Shown here: one piece after another, positions 1-9,409 of the stretch | Layout of the letters: each line of letters opens with the position of its first letter | Numbering within the stretch: position 1 is the stretch's first letter | Assembly (NCBI RefSeq): GCF_033898505.1 | Contig: NZ_JAXAFK010000001.1 | Coordinates: 496,001-560,000 of the forward strand | Direction: 5' to 3' | Source: Pectobacterium carotovorum | Lineage (GTDB): Bacteria > Pseudomonadota > Gammaproteobacteria > Enterobacterales > Enterobacteriaceae | Length of the DNA: 64,000 bases | Program-made: the position numbers and the translations under genes | The notes under the pieces: generated by a model | Seen by the model: the letters and a program-made list of their open reading frames with translations, nothing else | What the model was told of the DNA's origin: nothing | Databases searched by the model: none

Positions 1-460
1 ACTGGTGTAACAGCTTGGCATCGCCATTTTTGGCGCAGTGCTCAAGGGCGATAATGACTTTTTTCGCGCCGACAACCAGATCCATCGCGCCGCCCATGCC
101 GGGCACCATTTTCCCAGGCACCATCCAGTTGGCGAGGCTGCCGTGTTCATCCACCTGCAAGCCGCCCAGCACGCAAACATCGACGTGGCCGCCGCGAATC
201 AGCGCAAAGGAAAAAGCGCTGTCGAACATGGCCGCGCCTGGCACCATGCCGCATGCCTGGCCACCAGCGTTAACCAGATTGCTATCCGGTTCGGTTATGG
301 CCCCTAACCCTAAAAAGCCGTTTTCCGACTGGAAGGTGACTTCAATGCCGTGCGGCACGTAATTCGCCACTTTGGTGGGTAAACCAATGCCCAAATTCAC
401 CACGTCGCCGTTTTTCAGCTCCAGCGCGACGCGGCGGGCGATTAATTCTTTCGCATCCAT
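1..460 (-). CDS. CoA-transferase subunit B (AtoA/ScoB-like), 3' end beyond window
   Basis: This is the beta subunit of a class I (family I) 3-oxoacid CoA-transferase, which moves CoA from a donor acyl-CoA to a carboxylate through a glutamyl-CoA intermediate. The first 153 codons are present and the C-terminus lies off the left edge. A GIGLPT motif (residues 24-29) and the SENG signature with catalytic Glu at about residue 46 are visible. The ATG overlaps the TAA of the upstream alpha subunit (TAATG), so the two are translationally coupled. It is the last gene seen in a cluster with an AtuA-type protein and a CitMHS transporter, so the substrate is probably an imported carboxylate; acetoacetate is only one possibility. 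Confidence 0.9.
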   Translation of the reverse strand, partial: MDAKELIARRVALELKNGDVVNLGIGLPTKVANYVPHGIEVTFQSENGFLGLGAITEPDSNLVNAGGQACGMVPGAAMFDSAFSFALIRGGHVDVCVLGGLQVDEHGSLANWMVPGKMVPGMGGAMDLVVGAKKVIIALEHCAKNGDAKLLHQ

Positions 461-1116
461 TATTTTTCTCCCAAATAAAGGTGATCGACCAGCGCCGCTG
501 GGGTGACAATACATTCCGGGGCTAATTGACCAACCGGAATAACCTGCTCGCATTGCGCCACGACTTTCTTCGCGGCAAGCGCAATGAGCGGGTTAAAATT
601 ACGGGCGGTGAGGTGATAAATAAGGTTTCCGCTGGTGTCGGCAATACTGGCCTGTAATATGGCGAGATCTGCCGTAATCGGCAGCTCCAATAAATAGGTA
701 ATATCGTTAATGGTTATTTTTTGTTTATTCTCTTCGACGATGGTGCCGACGCCGGTTGGCGTCAAAAAGCCGCCTAAACCTGCACCACCGCTGCGAATGC
801 GCTCTGCCAGCGTCCCTTGCGGCACCAGCTCTACGTCCAGTTCACCGGCGAGCATACGGCGTCCGGTTTCCGGGTTCGTACCAATGTGTGAGGTAATCAA
901 TTTTTTTACCTGACCGCTGGCAATTAACGGCCCAACGCCGGTGTCGATAAACCCGGTATCATTTCCGATCAGGGTTAAATCAGAGACGCCGGATTTAATG
1001 ATTTCATCTACCAATAATTTCGGTGTTCCGACGCCCATAAAACCACCGAACATAATTGTCATTCCGTTAAATAAATAAGAACGGAAATGGCTGGCATCAA
1101 TGACTTTATTATTCAT
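460..1116 (-). CDS. CoA-transferase subunit A (AtoD/ScoA-like)
   Basis: Alpha subunit of the same family I CoA-transferase, 218 aa from the ATG at 1116, a usual length for the family. The glycine-rich GGFMGVGTP motif (residues 24-32) is the CoA-transferase 1 signature. A longer in-frame start at 1173 exists, but the 1116 ATG matches the family N-terminus and has an AAGAG ribosome-binding site. The stop overlaps the start of the beta subunit. A 160-bp gap with an inverted repeat separates it from the upstream AtuA-like genes. The physiological acyl acceptor cannot be told from sequence. Confidence 0.9.
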   Translation of the reverse strand: MNNKVIDASHFRSYLFNGMTIMFGGFMGVGTPKLLVDEIIKSGVSDLTLIGNDTGFIDTGVGPLIASGQVKKLITSHIGTNPETGRRMLAGELDVELVPQGTLAERIRSGGAGLGGFLTPTGVGTIVEENKQKITINDITYLLELPITADLAILQASIADTSGNLIYHLTARNFNPLIALAAKKVVAQCEQVIPVGQLAPECIVTPAALVDHLYLGEK

Positions 1117-1230
1117 TGCGTATTTACTCTTAAATGATGACTCTGACAGTGATGACGCTGAAAATGGCCGCACGAATCCTCACAGGTAAATAAATACCTG
1201 TTAATCGTGGCGGCGAATGTGAGTTATTTA

Positions 1231-1269
1231 GCGGGAACAGGGGGATTAAATTATCCCACCCGTTCCCTA
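1231..1269 (-). terminator. Intergenic inverted repeat within the CoA-transferase cluster
   Basis: Just after the stop of the small AtuA-like gene, an imperfect stem pairs GGGAAC...GGGAT with ATCCC...GTTCCC around an AT-rich loop. There is no T-run on the minus strand, so it may be an mRNA-processing or stability hairpin rather than a true terminator. Confidence 0.4.
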
Positions 1270-1277
1270 TTGTCGGA

Positions 1278-1577
1278 TTAAATATCGATATCCAGTATGG
1301 CCGAGCTTAATCCTTTGCCGTGCATGTCCAGCGCCAGCGAACGCGTGACGCCGCCGCCCAGTGCACCGTACATGACGAAGTTCAGTGCGCCGATGGCGGG
1401 TAGCTCATAGCGAACGACATCACCCGTCACGATATCGGCAAACCAGGCCTTCACTTTCTCGGCAGTGATCGTCTCTTTCAACACGTCATAGTCTTCTGCC
1501 CGGTAAGCAATCAGCGAAATATTGGAGGTATTTCCTTTGTCGCCGGTACGGGAGTGGGCAATTTCACGCAGTTTCAT
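1278..1577 (-). CDS. AtuA-like small partner protein (ferredoxin-fold domain)
   Basis: 99-aa protein that starts MKLREIAHSRTGDKGN, the conserved N-terminus of the small domain that accompanies, or is fused to, AtuA/DUF1446 proteins in acyclic-terpene and acyl-CoA catabolic operons. Its ATG overlaps the TAA of the upstream large gene (TAATG), which implies coupled synthesis and probably a two-part enzyme. The family has no firmly assigned reaction. Confidence is high for the family and low for the function. Confidence 0.85.
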   Translation of the reverse strand: MKLREIAHSRTGDKGNTSNISLIAYRAEDYDVLKETITAEKVKAWFADIVTGDVVRYELPAIGALNFVMYGALGGGVTRSLALDMHGKGLSSAILDIDI

Positions 1578-2917
1578 TATTTAATCTCCAGATAATCAAC
1601 GGCTGGTGTGACGCAGGCGCGAGACAGCAGGGTAGAGTCCATCGCCAGTATTTCTTTCACCGCTTTGTTGACGCCACCGCCGCCTGCCGGGCCGTTGGTA
1701 TAGAGCGTCTCAACTTCGTTACCCACTTTCACCGCCTGCGCTCTGGAGGTGCAGCGTGCCGCGACGCGAGCGCGGACTTCATACGGTTCGCTGCTTTGCG
1801 ACCGCTGCGCACCGTGCAGGGCATCAACGCCGATCAGGTCATAGCGCACTTCCTGAAAATCGATCTGGCACAGCGCAAAGCGCCCTTTGACGATATCCAG
1901 CGCTAAACGGCCGCGCGCGACGGCACCGGGGCCGGCGTAAGAAATTTCGCCTTCGCCGATGAACCCGTCCTGATAGCCGACGGAGACTTTCAGCGTGTCG
2001 GTTTTCGCCCGTCCGGTGGCACCCTGTACGCGTACGCGGTTTTCACCGTCTTGGGTAAACGTGACGTGGCTGAAATCGGCAATCACGTCTGGAGTGATAT
2101 AGCTATCCGGGCGGTGGATTTCGTACAGCAGCTGTTCTTTGCAGGTATCCACGCAGACGCGGCCGCCGGAACCTTCAACTTTGGTAATCACGGCGCTGCC
2201 ATCTTCGCTAATTTCCGCGATTGGGAAACCCAAGCGATCAAGATGAGGGATGTCTTTAACACCAGGATCGGCGTAGTAGCCGCCAGTGATTTGACCTGCA
2301 CATTCCAACAGGTGACCGAGGCAGGTCCCTTTGCCCAGACGATCCCAGTCATCGGCTGCCCAGTTGAATTCATACATCATGGCGGACAGGAACAGCGACG
2401 GGTCGGAAACACGACCAGCAATAATGACATCCGCACCCTGACGCAGCGCTTCTACCAGCGCATCGGCTCCCAGATAGGCATTGGCGGAAAGAATGTCTTT
2501 GCCGCAGCGTGAAACAGGCTGACCCATCTCATCCAGCTTGGAATCCTGTGCAATCAGTACCGAGTGCACATCATCACCGGTAACAACGGCGATTTTCAGC
2601 TTCTCTGCACCCAGTTCTTTGGCGATTTCCAATACGCGCTGACCAGCGGCAACGGGATTTGCCGAGCCCATATTGGTGATGATTTTGATGCCTTTTTCCA
2701 GACAGAGCGGCAGCACAGCGTGCATACGGTCGGCCAATAGTTCGTTGTAGCCTTTTTCCGGGTTCTGCTGCTTCTGTTTTTGGCCGATGGCGATAGTGCG
2801 TTCTGCCAGACATTCAAATACCAGATACTGAATGTCGCCTTTTTGAGCCAGTTCTACGGCCGGTTCGATGCGATCGCCAGCATAGCCAGCGCCGGAACCA
2901 ATACGAATTGTCTTCAT
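1577..2917 (-). CDS. AtuA/DUF1446 family acyclic terpene utilisation-type protein
   Basis: 446-aa protein beginning MKTIRIGSGAGYAGDRIEPA, the hallmark of the DUF1446 (AtuA) family. AtuA is needed for citronellol/geraniol catabolism in Pseudomonas, but the family is broader and its chemistry is unsettled. A glycine-rich stretch (TNGPAGGGG) lies near the C-terminus. The neighbours (CitMHS transporter upstream, CoA-transferase downstream, no other atu genes) suggest catabolism of a polycarboxylate rather than a terpene. That is inference from context. Confidence 0.85.
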   Translation of the reverse strand: MKTIRIGSGAGYAGDRIEPAVELAQKGDIQYLVFECLAERTIAIGQKQKQQNPEKGYNELLADRMHAVLPLCLEKGIKIITNMGSANPVAAGQRVLEIAKELGAEKLKIAVVTGDDVHSVLIAQDSKLDEMGQPVSRCGKDILSANAYLGADALVEALRQGADVIIAGRVSDPSLFLSAMMYEFNWAADDWDRLGKGTCLGHLLECAGQITGGYYADPGVKDIPHLDRLGFPIAEISEDGSAVITKVEGSGGRVCVDTCKEQLLYEIHRPDSYITPDVIADFSHVTFTQDGENRVRVQGATGRAKTDTLKVSVGYQDGFIGEGEISYAGPGAVARGRLALDIVKGRFALCQIDFQEVRYDLIGVDALHGAQRSQSSEPYEVRARVAARCTSRAQAVKVGNEVETLYTNGPAGGGGVNKAVKEILAMDSTLLSRACVTPAVDYLEIK

Positions 2918-2978
2918 AAACTTACCTTTATCAATGAAATGTGTCTGTTGGCGTGATCAATGGGAAACGGTGCATTCC

Positions 2979-4301
2979 CTACAGGGGAAAGACCCCGAAG
3001 ATGACGCAGGCGAACGTCATGATGACGCTGGCGGCCCAGAGCACAGGGATAGAGAACTTTTGGTGGTCGGCGAGATCGACACCCGCCAGACTGACCAGGA
3101 GGAAGGTGGCCGGCGTCAGCGGGCTAACCGGGAAGCCTGTGGTCATCTGTCCTAATACGGAAGCCTGTGCGACCTGAATCGGCGGTACGCCCAGCATGTC
3201 CACGGTGTGGGCAATGACTGGCATGATGCCGAAGTAATACGAATCAGGGTCAAACACCAGACTCAGCGGCATGGAGATCAGGCCGACGATAAACGGAATG
3301 TGGGAGGCAAAAGATTCCGGTACAAAGCTGACTGCCGAGAGCGACATGGCTTTCAGCATACCGGTGCCGCTCATGATGCCGGTGAACGCGCCCGCAGCAA
3401 ACAAGATGCTGGCCATCATCAGCGCGGCTTTGGCATGGGCATTAATACGCTCTTTCTGCATTTCAACGTTGGGGTAGTTGAACATCAGCGCCAGCGTCAG
3501 CGCGATCATGAAGGCGACCGTAGGGGAAATTTTGGTAAACACCATAGTGCCGATAACGGCAAGCACCAGCGCGATGTTGACCCAGAACATCTTCGGACGA
3601 CGCAGCGCTTTTTCGGCATCGGTCAGCTCTTTCACATGCTCTTCAGCTGTGATGGACTGCGTGCCGCTCGCCAGTGGATTACCCGATGCCAATCCCAGAC
3701 GCTTCTCTTCTTTCTTACCCCAGTAATAGCCAATGAGCACCATGAAGGTCAGGCCGCAAAGCTGCGCTGGGATAAGCGGAATAAACAGGTCGTGCGTCGT
3801 GGTGTTTAACGCGGCTGCGGCGCGGATCATCGGCCCAGTCCACGGCAGGAAGTTAACACCGGCGCTGAGCGCGGTAATGCCGACCAGAATGCGTTTATCC
3901 ATGCCGAGCTTATTAAACAGCGGCAGCATGGCGGGAATCGTGATCAGGAAAGTGACGGCACCGTTACCGTCCAGGTGCGCAATCAGTGCCAATACACCCG
4001 TTCCGATAATGATTTTTACCGGATTGGTACCGACCATGCGTAAGATCCCCTTGATGATAGGATCAAACATGCCGGCATCGGTGACGACACCGAAGAAGGC
4101 AATGGCAAAAACAAACATCGCCGCCATCGGGGCCAGTTTGGTGATGCCGTCCACCACGTATTTCGCGGTATCGGTGCCGCTGCCTGCCGCGAGCGCGCCC
4201 AGAACGGGAATAACGATAAGCGCCACCAGAGGCGACATTCGTTTGGTCATGATGAAAAAGAGCAGGGTGGCTATGGTTAGCACCCCGATGAGAGCTAGCA
4301 T
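2979..4301 (-). CDS. CitMHS-family carboxylate (metal-citrate-type) transporter
   Basis: 440-aa integral membrane protein with about 11-12 hydrophobic segments spread along its length, the usual size and pattern of the CitMHS family, whose known members import citrate bound to divalent metal. It starts MLALIGVLTIATLLFF and ends with a hydrophobic helix. It is the first gene of the minus-strand cluster, transcribed away from the divergent LysR gene, and probably supplies the substrate handled by the AtuA-type and CoA-transferase proteins. Citrate itself is not proven as substrate. Confidence 0.9.
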   Translation of the reverse strand: MLALIGVLTIATLLFFIMTKRMSPLVALIVIPVLGALAAGSGTDTAKYVVDGITKLAPMAAMFVFAIAFFGVVTDAGMFDPIIKGILRMVGTNPVKIIIGTGVLALIAHLDGNGAVTFLITIPAMLPLFNKLGMDKRILVGITALSAGVNFLPWTGPMIRAAAALNTTTHDLFIPLIPAQLCGLTFMVLIGYYWGKKEEKRLGLASGNPLASGTQSITAEEHVKELTDAEKALRRPKMFWVNIALVLAVIGTMVFTKISPTVAFMIALTLALMFNYPNVEMQKERINAHAKAALMMASILFAAGAFTGIMSGTGMLKAMSLSAVSFVPESFASHIPFIVGLISMPLSLVFDPDSYYFGIMPVIAHTVDMLGVPPIQVAQASVLGQMTTGFPVSPLTPATFLLVSLAGVDLADHQKFSIPVLWAASVIMTFACVIFGVFPL

Positions 4302-4784
4302 AAAAGTTCCTCTTTAATAATATATTTGTATGTTGCCTATTTGTTTTATTTACAATAAATTAAACAACTCAATAACAATCCTTGTCATAATTAACAAAAC
4401 AAATGAGTGCTTACCCCAGAGTCATTTGATTTTTTGTCTGCACTATTTTTATCACCCTCAACCCGCTTTATACTAACTCGTAATCGCAATGGTTTTATTC
4501 GTAAATCTGATGGGTTTATTTTATTTGTTAATGGTATTAACTATTCCGGTTTTCTTATTAATGTCTAATTGATTGATTTGGTTTGTTTAACTGGGTCTTT
4601 TTACGTAATTGTTTTTTATGATTTGTGATATTTATCCAGAATGTCCATTTTTATGAATAGTGGGCAGCGTTTGAATGGAATTAAATAAATGCGGGAAGGA
4701 TCATAAAAATGGCAGTTACTGTTTTTTTCTATTGAATTTGTTCCTTTCTTACCGGAGACTTCATTTTATTTATATAAAAACACT
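4302..4784. promoter_or_regulatory. Divergent intergenic region between CitMHS transporter and LysR gene
   Basis: 483 bp, strongly AT-rich, with no credible coding frame. It separates two divergent genes and so should hold both promoters and the LysR-type binding site. I could not single out a convincing T-N11-A operator or a -35/-10 pair among the many AT-rich options. Confidence 0.5.
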
Positions 4785-5684
4785 ATGAACTTATCGATAA
4801 AACAATTACGAGCTTTTATCGCGCTGACGGAAACCGATAATTTCACGCGCGCTGCTCAGAAAATAAATCTCTCTCAGCCTGCATTTAGTTCATTAATTGC
4901 CGGGTTGGAGGAAGAGGTCGGCTATCGGCTATTTGACCGTGACACACGTAAAGTGCAACTCAATGCTGATGGCCTCCATTTCATTGATATTGCCCGTCGA
5001 CTGGTGCAAACCCATGACGATGCCGTCGGTGAAATCAAGTCGTATGCCACGGGATACAAAGGGAAGATTGTGCTGGCGGTATTGCCGTCAATGGCGGTGG
5101 AATGGTTACCTCAGGTGCTGGCGCAATATCACCGCGCTTACCCCAAGATTAAGGTTGAACTGCTGGATACGCAGTGGGATCGCTGCCTAAAGGCAGTGCT
5201 GGATGGGCGCGCCGATCTGGCGTTGACGGCAGGGCAGCCGTCGCCGGGAACCTTCAGCTCTCGCATGCTGTTTGCCGATAGCTTTTATCTGATCTGCCAA
5301 AATTCGCACCCGCTGGCGCAGCGCGATAGTGTCGATGTGGCCGATGTCGCGCAATACCCGTTTGTCGGGTTCTGCAAAGGCACCAGTATCCGACAGTACA
5401 CCGATCAGCTTATCGAACCGGAAGGCTTTAACTACGTGCTGGAAGTGCGTCAGTTGACCACCATGATGGGGCTGGTGGCGGCAAATTATGGTGTGAGTAT
5501 TGTGACGGGGCTGACGCTGTTCCAGTTTCAGCACAAAGACATTGCGATTATCCCATTCCGGGATTTATCGCTACAGCGTGGTATCTATCTGGTGACGGAT
5601 AGAGAGCGCCAGCTTTCGGTGTGTGCGAAAGAGTTTTATGATTTTCTTCTGGAGCGGGCGGAAAGTTTTGTGCCCGCCGCGTGA
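4785..5684 (+). CDS. LysR-type transcriptional regulator
   Basis: 299-aa LysR-family regulator. The N-terminal winged helix-turn-helix is clear (LRAFIALTETDNFTRAAQ, then LSQPAFSSLIAGLEEEVG, residues about 8-45), followed by a periplasmic-binding-protein-like effector domain (about 90-295). It is divergent from the CitMHS/AtuA/CoA-transferase cluster, the classical position for a LysR activator that senses the pathway substrate. The effector is unknown. Length is normal for the family. Confidence 0.93.
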   Translation: MNLSIKQLRAFIALTETDNFTRAAQKINLSQPAFSSLIAGLEEEVGYRLFDRDTRKVQLNADGLHFIDIARRLVQTHDDAVGEIKSYATGYKGKIVLAVLPSMAVEWLPQVLAQYHRAYPKIKVELLDTQWDRCLKAVLDGRADLALTAGQPSPGTFSSRMLFADSFYLICQNSHPLAQRDSVDVADVAQYPFVGFCKGTSIRQYTDQLIEPEGFNYVLEVRQLTTMMGLVAANYGVSIVTGLTLFQFQHKDIAIIPFRDLSLQRGIYLVTDRERQLSVCAKEFYDFLLERAESFVPAA

Positions 5685-5688
5685 GAAT

Positions 5689-5735
5689 CCAAACCGCCCG
5701 CAGCGCGAGGATTAACTCGCGTGCAGACGGTTTGG
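5689..5735. terminator. Hairpin between convergent LysR gene and ypfN
   Basis: Arms CCAAACCG and CGGTTTGG enclose a second pairing of GCGCGAG with CTCGCG. It lies just beyond the LysR stop and before the convergent ypfN stop. No T-run follows, so factor-dependent or bidirectional termination is only a guess. Confidence 0.45.
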
Positions 5736-5747
5736 CAGTGACCGGTA

Positions 5748-5939
5748 TCAGGGTTTTTTCTTCGGCCAGTCGTCGTCTTCATCGTCCCATTTATCGTTGT
5801 TGTCACGATGCGGGGGCAGTTTAGGTTTGTTGAGCAGAAAACGCGTGTGGTCAACGTTGCGCAATTCTTTGATGCCGTTAATCAGCATGCCTATCAGGAT
5901 AATCAGGATTATCCACCAGTAATCAGCCAGCCATGCCAT
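5748..5939 (-). CDS. ypfN: YpfN, small inner-membrane protein (UPF0370)
   Basis: 63-aa protein with one N-terminal transmembrane helix ([15 protein letters not shown], residues about 8-21) and a highly charged, Asp/Lys-rich cytoplasmic tail ending DDWPKKKP. Sequence and place (next to the M15 peptidase and dapE) match YpfN of enterobacteria. Function is unknown. It starts 2 nt after the stop of the upstream peptidase gene, so it is probably the last gene of the yffB-dapE operon. Confidence 0.9.
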   Translation of the reverse strand: MAWLADYWWIILIILIGMLINGIKELRNVDHTRFLLNKPKLPPHRDNNDKWDDEDDDWPKKKP

Positions 5940-5941
5940 GG

Positions 5942-6616
5942 TTACGCCTCATCAACATTATGAATATAACGGGTAAACAGCTGCGGCAAGTTCTGGCAAA
6001 GCCAGTGGTAGCCTGCAATATCTTCATCTTGCCAGGCGGCAAGAATGAGGTCGGGTGTAAGCTGTTCTTCCGCATACTGTGCTAATGGATAATAGCTGAT
6101 ATGCCAGGGTTCGACTGCGACACCGCCGAGATCGTGCGCATAAGGCCGATAAAAACCGTATTCATGCATGTGCGCGCTCATCCACGCGTTCAATGCGGCA
6201 AAATAACCGCCTTCTTCATATTCCCACGGCTCTAACTGGAGCGAGCTGCCTGCGGGTAATAAATCGGGATCGTAAATATCAAGATCGCTGCCCCAGTGGT
6301 GGCGGCTGGATCCGGGCATGGCAGACCAGCGTAAAATCGCTTCACAGCGCTCGCCGTCGTCCAGCGATGAGACATCCAGCGGCTGGCTGTTTGCGTCCAT
6401 GACGGGACGCTCGCCGCGAAATTTACCATTCCAGATCTGACGCTGGCGTTCGAAATCACGAAACGTGCTGGCAGGCTGTAGGTTAAATCCTGCGGTTTTT
6501 GCCGCCAGCTGCAGCGACAGAAACGCCGTTATCGCCTCCGGCTGAAGGCGATGGCGACCGTCTAAAGCGACCAGATGCTGGTCGCTTTTACCGGTTAACA
6601 TAGCTGACGTCATCAT
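5942..6616 (-). CDS. M15 family D-alanyl-D-alanine carboxypeptidase
   Basis: 224-aa predicted zinc peptidase of family M15, which trims D-Ala from peptidoglycan stem peptides. The zinc signature SxHxxGxxxD appears as [10 protein letters not shown] (His106, Asp113), with the third ligand in EPWH (His172; Glu169 is the likely catalytic base). The ATG at 6616 overlaps the dapE stop (ATGA), so the apparent upstream extension is only read-through of dapE in another frame. No signal peptide is seen, so how it reaches the periplasm is unclear. It sits between dapE and ypfN. Confidence 0.88.
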   Translation of the reverse strand: MMTSAMLTGKSDQHLVALDGRHRLQPEAITAFLSLQLAAKTAGFNLQPASTFRDFERQRQIWNGKFRGERPVMDANSQPLDVSSLDDGERCEAILRWSAMPGSSRHHWGSDLDIYDPDLLPAGSSLQLEPWEYEEGGYFAALNAWMSAHMHEYGFYRPYAHDLGGVAVEPWHISYYPLAQYAEEQLTPDLILAAWQDEDIAGYHWLCQNLPQLFTRYIHNVDEA

Positions 6617-7740
6617 GCGATGAGCTGCTCCATAATGCGCTGGTACATGCGGCTCAGCAGCTGCAGGTCTGCGGCGCTGACGCATTCGTCCACTTTATGG
6701 ATCGTGGCATTGACGGGACCCAGTTCAACCACCTGTGCACCCATACGAGCGATGAAGCGGCCATCGGAGGTGCCGCCATTGGTCAGCAGCTCTGGAGTAA
6801 CCTCATTGTAATGCTTCACAGCATTCACTACGGCATCGACCAGTTCGCCGCGTGCAGTCAGGAATGGCTGGCCGGAGAGCTTCCAGTCGATGGTGTAATT
6901 GAGCTGGTGGCGATCCAGCAATTCCGCTACGCGCTGTTGAATTAGCGTATCCGTTAATTCGGTGCTGAAACGGAAATTAAACTGCACAAACAGTTCGCCG
7001 GGGATGACGTTGTTGCTGCCGGTGCCTGCCTGAATATTGGCAATCTGCATGGTGGTTGGCGGGAAGAAATCGTTGCCCCGATCCCACTCGGTGGCGATCA
7101 GCTCATTAAGCGCCGGTGCTGCACGATGAACGGGGTTGTCCGCCAGATGAGGGTAGGCAACGTGCCCCTGTACGCCGTGTACGCGCAGGTTAGCCGTGAT
7201 AGAGCCACGGCGGCCATTTTTTACCACATCGCCCACGACGTGCGTACTGGACGGCTCGCCGACCAGACAGTAGTCCAACCGCTCGTTACGTGCCATCAAC
7301 GCCTCAACCACTTTTACTGTGCCGTTAACGGCGCTGGCTTCTTCGTCCGACGTAATCAGGAACGCGAGACGCCCTTGGTGGTTAGGGTGGGCGGCAACAA
7401 AGCGCTCGGCGGCAATCACCATCGCGGCCAGTGAACCTTTCATGTCTGCTGCGCCGCGTCCGTACAGCATACCGTCGCGAATGATGGGTTCAAACGGTGG
7501 ATGCTGCCACTGGTTTTCATCCCCGCTGGGAACCACATCGGTGTGTCCGGCGAAGGCCAGCGTTTTTCCTGTGCCGCGCCATGCCCAGAAATTTTGGGTA
7601 TCGCCAAAATCCATTGCTTCGACGGTAAAGCCAATCGCCGTCAGGCGTTCAATCATGAGTGTCTGGCAGCCCTCGTCGTTCGGGCTAAGGGAAGGGCGTT
7701 TAATTAACTGTTGAGCGAGCTCTATGACTGGGCAAGACAC
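6613..7740 (-). CDS. dapE: Succinyl-diaminopimelate desuccinylase DapE
   Basis: M20-family dizinc hydrolase that converts N-succinyl-LL-diaminopimelate to LL-diaminopimelate in lysine and peptidoglycan synthesis. From the GTG at 7740 it is 375 aa, the family length. The start is set by a GGAGAA ribosome-binding site, and the gene begins just after the yffB stop. Metal ligands and catalytic residues are seen in AGHTDVV (His66, Asp68), GRGAADMKG (Asp99) and SDEEA (Glu133/134). It is coupled to the downstream M15 peptidase by a 4-nt overlap. Confidence 0.96.
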   Translation of the reverse strand: MSCPVIELAQQLIKRPSLSPNDEGCQTLMIERLTAIGFTVEAMDFGDTQNFWAWRGTGKTLAFAGHTDVVPSGDENQWQHPPFEPIIRDGMLYGRGAADMKGSLAAMVIAAERFVAAHPNHQGRLAFLITSDEEASAVNGTVKVVEALMARNERLDYCLVGEPSSTHVVGDVVKNGRRGSITANLRVHGVQGHVAYPHLADNPVHRAAPALNELIATEWDRGNDFFPPTTMQIANIQAGTGSNNVIPGELFVQFNFRFSTELTDTLIQQRVAELLDRHQLNYTIDWKLSGQPFLTARGELVDAVVNAVKHYNEVTPELLTNGGTSDGRFIARMGAQVVELGPVNATIHKVDECVSAADLQLLSRMYQRIMEQLIA

Positions 7741-7741
7741 G

Positions 7742-8119
7742 TTATTGTTTCTCCGCAATAAATTTCTGGTAGCTGTCGATACTAAACCCCAGCAGTGCGT
7801 TACCGTCATCGGCAATCAGCAACGGTCGTTTAATCACCGCTGGCTGTTCTAGCATCAGGTTTTTTGCGGCCTCTGCGCTGTCGCGAGTATCGCTGTTGAT
7901 TAATTCACGCCGCTCCTCACTGAGCTTACGCCAGGTCGTTCCGCGTGTGTTGAGTAAGGCCTGAAACCCCAGTTGGTCGATAAAACGCTGTAGCTGCTGT
8001 TCATCCAGACCGTCGGCACGGTAATCATGGAAGCGATACGCTACCTGTTGATCGTCCAGCCAGCGGCGCGCTTTCTTTATGGTGTCACAGTTTTTGATGC
8101 CGTACATGGTCAGCGCCAT
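7742..8119 (-). CDS. yffB: ArsC/Spx-family protein YffB
   Basis: 125-aa thioredoxin-fold protein of the ArsC/Spx family, with a single Cys near the N-terminus ([13 protein letters not shown]), the position of the active Cys in ArsC-like reductases. It is directly upstream of dapE, as in E. coli. The role is not established; glutathione-dependent thiol chemistry is suggested for the family. Confidence 0.92.
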   Translation of the reverse strand: MALTMYGIKNCDTIKKARRWLDDQQVAYRFHDYRADGLDEQQLQRFIDQLGFQALLNTRGTTWRKLSEERRELINSDTRDSAEAAKNLMLEQPAVIKRPLLIADDGNALLGFSIDSYQKFIAEKQ

Positions 8120-8294
8120 AGGGGTAAAATCCTTTCTGCTTATTGGGTTGCATGACGATCGCTGTACTCGACAGCACGGCCCAACAGGGCCTAATCGTGC
8201 GATAGCCCAGCATGCCGAAAAAAGGCGGGGAGATCTACTGTGAACTGTGTAGCAGAAATAAGTGGTAGTACACTTTTTATACTTTCATAATACT

Positions 8295-8323
8295 TTTACC
8301 TGATTAAAAAGTGTGCGTATAAT
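8295..8323 (+). promoter_or_regulatory. Sigma-70 promoter for ypfM
   Basis: A perfect TATAAT (8318-8323) is spaced 17 bp from TTTACC (8295-8300, four of six consensus bases), 30 bp upstream of the ypfM start. It is divergent from yffB. Confidence 0.75.
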
Positions 8324-8352
8324 GCGTCGCCGTTAATCACCAAGAGGTTCGC

Positions 8353-8412
8353 ATGGTAGAAGTAGAAGTGAGTACTTGGAAAGATTTTATTGAAGCAATG
8401 TTACGTAAATAA
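8353..8412 (+). CDS. ypfM: YpfM-like small protein (19 aa)
   Basis: A 19-codon ORF with an AGAGG ribosome-binding site 8 nt upstream, a consensus promoter and a strong terminator. The C-terminal half reads TWKDFIEAMLRK, nearly the same as E. coli YpfM (WKDFIEVMLRK as I recall it), and the neighbour yffB is also the same. YpfM is a verified small protein of unknown role in E. coli. The N-terminal six residues are more acidic here. Confidence 0.85.
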   Translation: MVEVEVSTWKDFIEAMLRK

Positions 8413-8464
8413 TAACGAGAAGTACTGTTAGTCATTGCATACCAGGAATAAAATCATACGAATA

Positions 8465-8498
8465 AGCAGTATTGAGTCTCTCAATACTGCTTTTTTTC
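8465..8498 (+). terminator. Rho-independent terminator of ypfM
   Basis: A perfect 12-bp stem (AGCAGTATTGAG paired with CTCAATACTGCT) around TCT, followed by seven T residues. Ends the ypfM transcript. Confidence 0.9.
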
Positions 8499-8500
8499 TA

Positions 8501-8621
8501 TCCTCGTCATACTTCAAGTTGCACGTACGTTGGCTTTCCTCGCTCACCCCAGTCACTTACTGATGTAAGCTCCTGGGGATTCACTGTGTCGCCGCCTGCC
8601 TGCAACTCGAATTATTTAGAG
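8501..8621. repeat. ERIC element, full-length
   Basis: About 121 bp that match the enterobacterial repetitive intergenic consensus. The core contains the inverted arms targeted by the classical ERIC primers (CACCCCAGTCACTTACT and ATGTAAGCTCCTGGGGATTC), and the outer arms are CGTCATACTTCAAG and CGAATTATTTAGAG. It lies between ypfM and the racemase gene and probably folds as a long hairpin in read-through RNA. Confidence 0.93.
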
Positions 8622-8698
8622 GAAAAAAAGGGGAAACTTGAGTGAATAAAAGAGGGTATTATTAAGATTGCGAACGAAATCGATTTTATCCAATTAAT

Positions 8699-9409
8699 TC
8701 ATGTGGATGATTGGTTAAGTGCAAATTTCGCAGCGGCAATTGCGTGAAGCTTGCTGGTGTCAAAAAGAGGAACTGTTGCATCCTGAGCACTGATTAATAG
8801 CGGGATTTCCGTACAGCCCAGAATGATGCCTTCCGCGCCTTGCTGTTCAAGCTGCTGGATAATGCCTCGATAGGCCTGCCGCGAGGTGTCGTTAATGTTC
8901 CCCAGACACAGTTCATCGTAAATGATGCGATTAACGATTTCCTTCCCCTCACTATCGGGAACTATCACCTCCACGCCAAATCGTTCCTGAATGCGCTGGC
9001 GATAGAAATCCTGCTCCATCGTGTAGCGGGTTCCGAGCAGGCCGACTTTCTTCAACCCATGCTGTTTCAGGCTGGCACCGGTGGCATCGGCAATATGTAA
9101 AAGAGGAAGCTGGCAGGCACGTTCAACGTCATCGGCCACTTTATGCATGGTGTTGGTGCAGATGACGATAGCATCGGCTCCCGCCTGACGTAATCCCACC
9201 GCGATATTGCCGAGTACGGCGGCTGACTGCTCCCAATCACCCTGTGCCTGCAATCGTTCGATCTCGTGGAAATCGACGCTGTGCAGGATAATTTTGGCGG
9301 AGTGCAGGCCGCCAAGTTGACCTTTCACATACTCGTTGATAATGCGGTAATACGGGATGGTGGATTCCCAACTCATTCCCCCGATCAGACCCAGCGTTTT
9401 GCTTACCAT
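8699..9409 (-). CDS. Aspartate/glutamate racemase family protein (YgeA/RacD-like)
   Basis: 236-aa cofactor-independent racemase of the Asp/Glu family. The two catalytic cysteines are in ICTNTMHK and LGCTEIPLL, placed symmetrically in the two half-domains. The start at 9409 (MVSKTLGLIGGMSWEST) has an AGGAAGG ribosome-binding site and matches the family N-terminus; the longer frame to 9532 adds 41 non-conserved residues. E. coli YgeA is a broad amino-acid racemase, so the same role is likely here. It is a single-gene unit flanked by an ERIC element and cspE. Confidence 0.9.
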   Translation of the reverse strand: MVSKTLGLIGGMSWESTIPYYRIINEYVKGQLGGLHSAKIILHSVDFHEIERLQAQGDWEQSAAVLGNIAVGLRQAGADAIVICTNTMHKVADDVERACQLPLLHIADATGASLKQHGLKKVGLLGTRYTMEQDFYRQRIQERFGVEVIVPDSEGKEIVNRIIYDELCLGNINDTSRQAYRGIIQQLEQQGAEGIILGCTEIPLLISAQDATVPLFDTSKLHAIAAAKFALNQSST

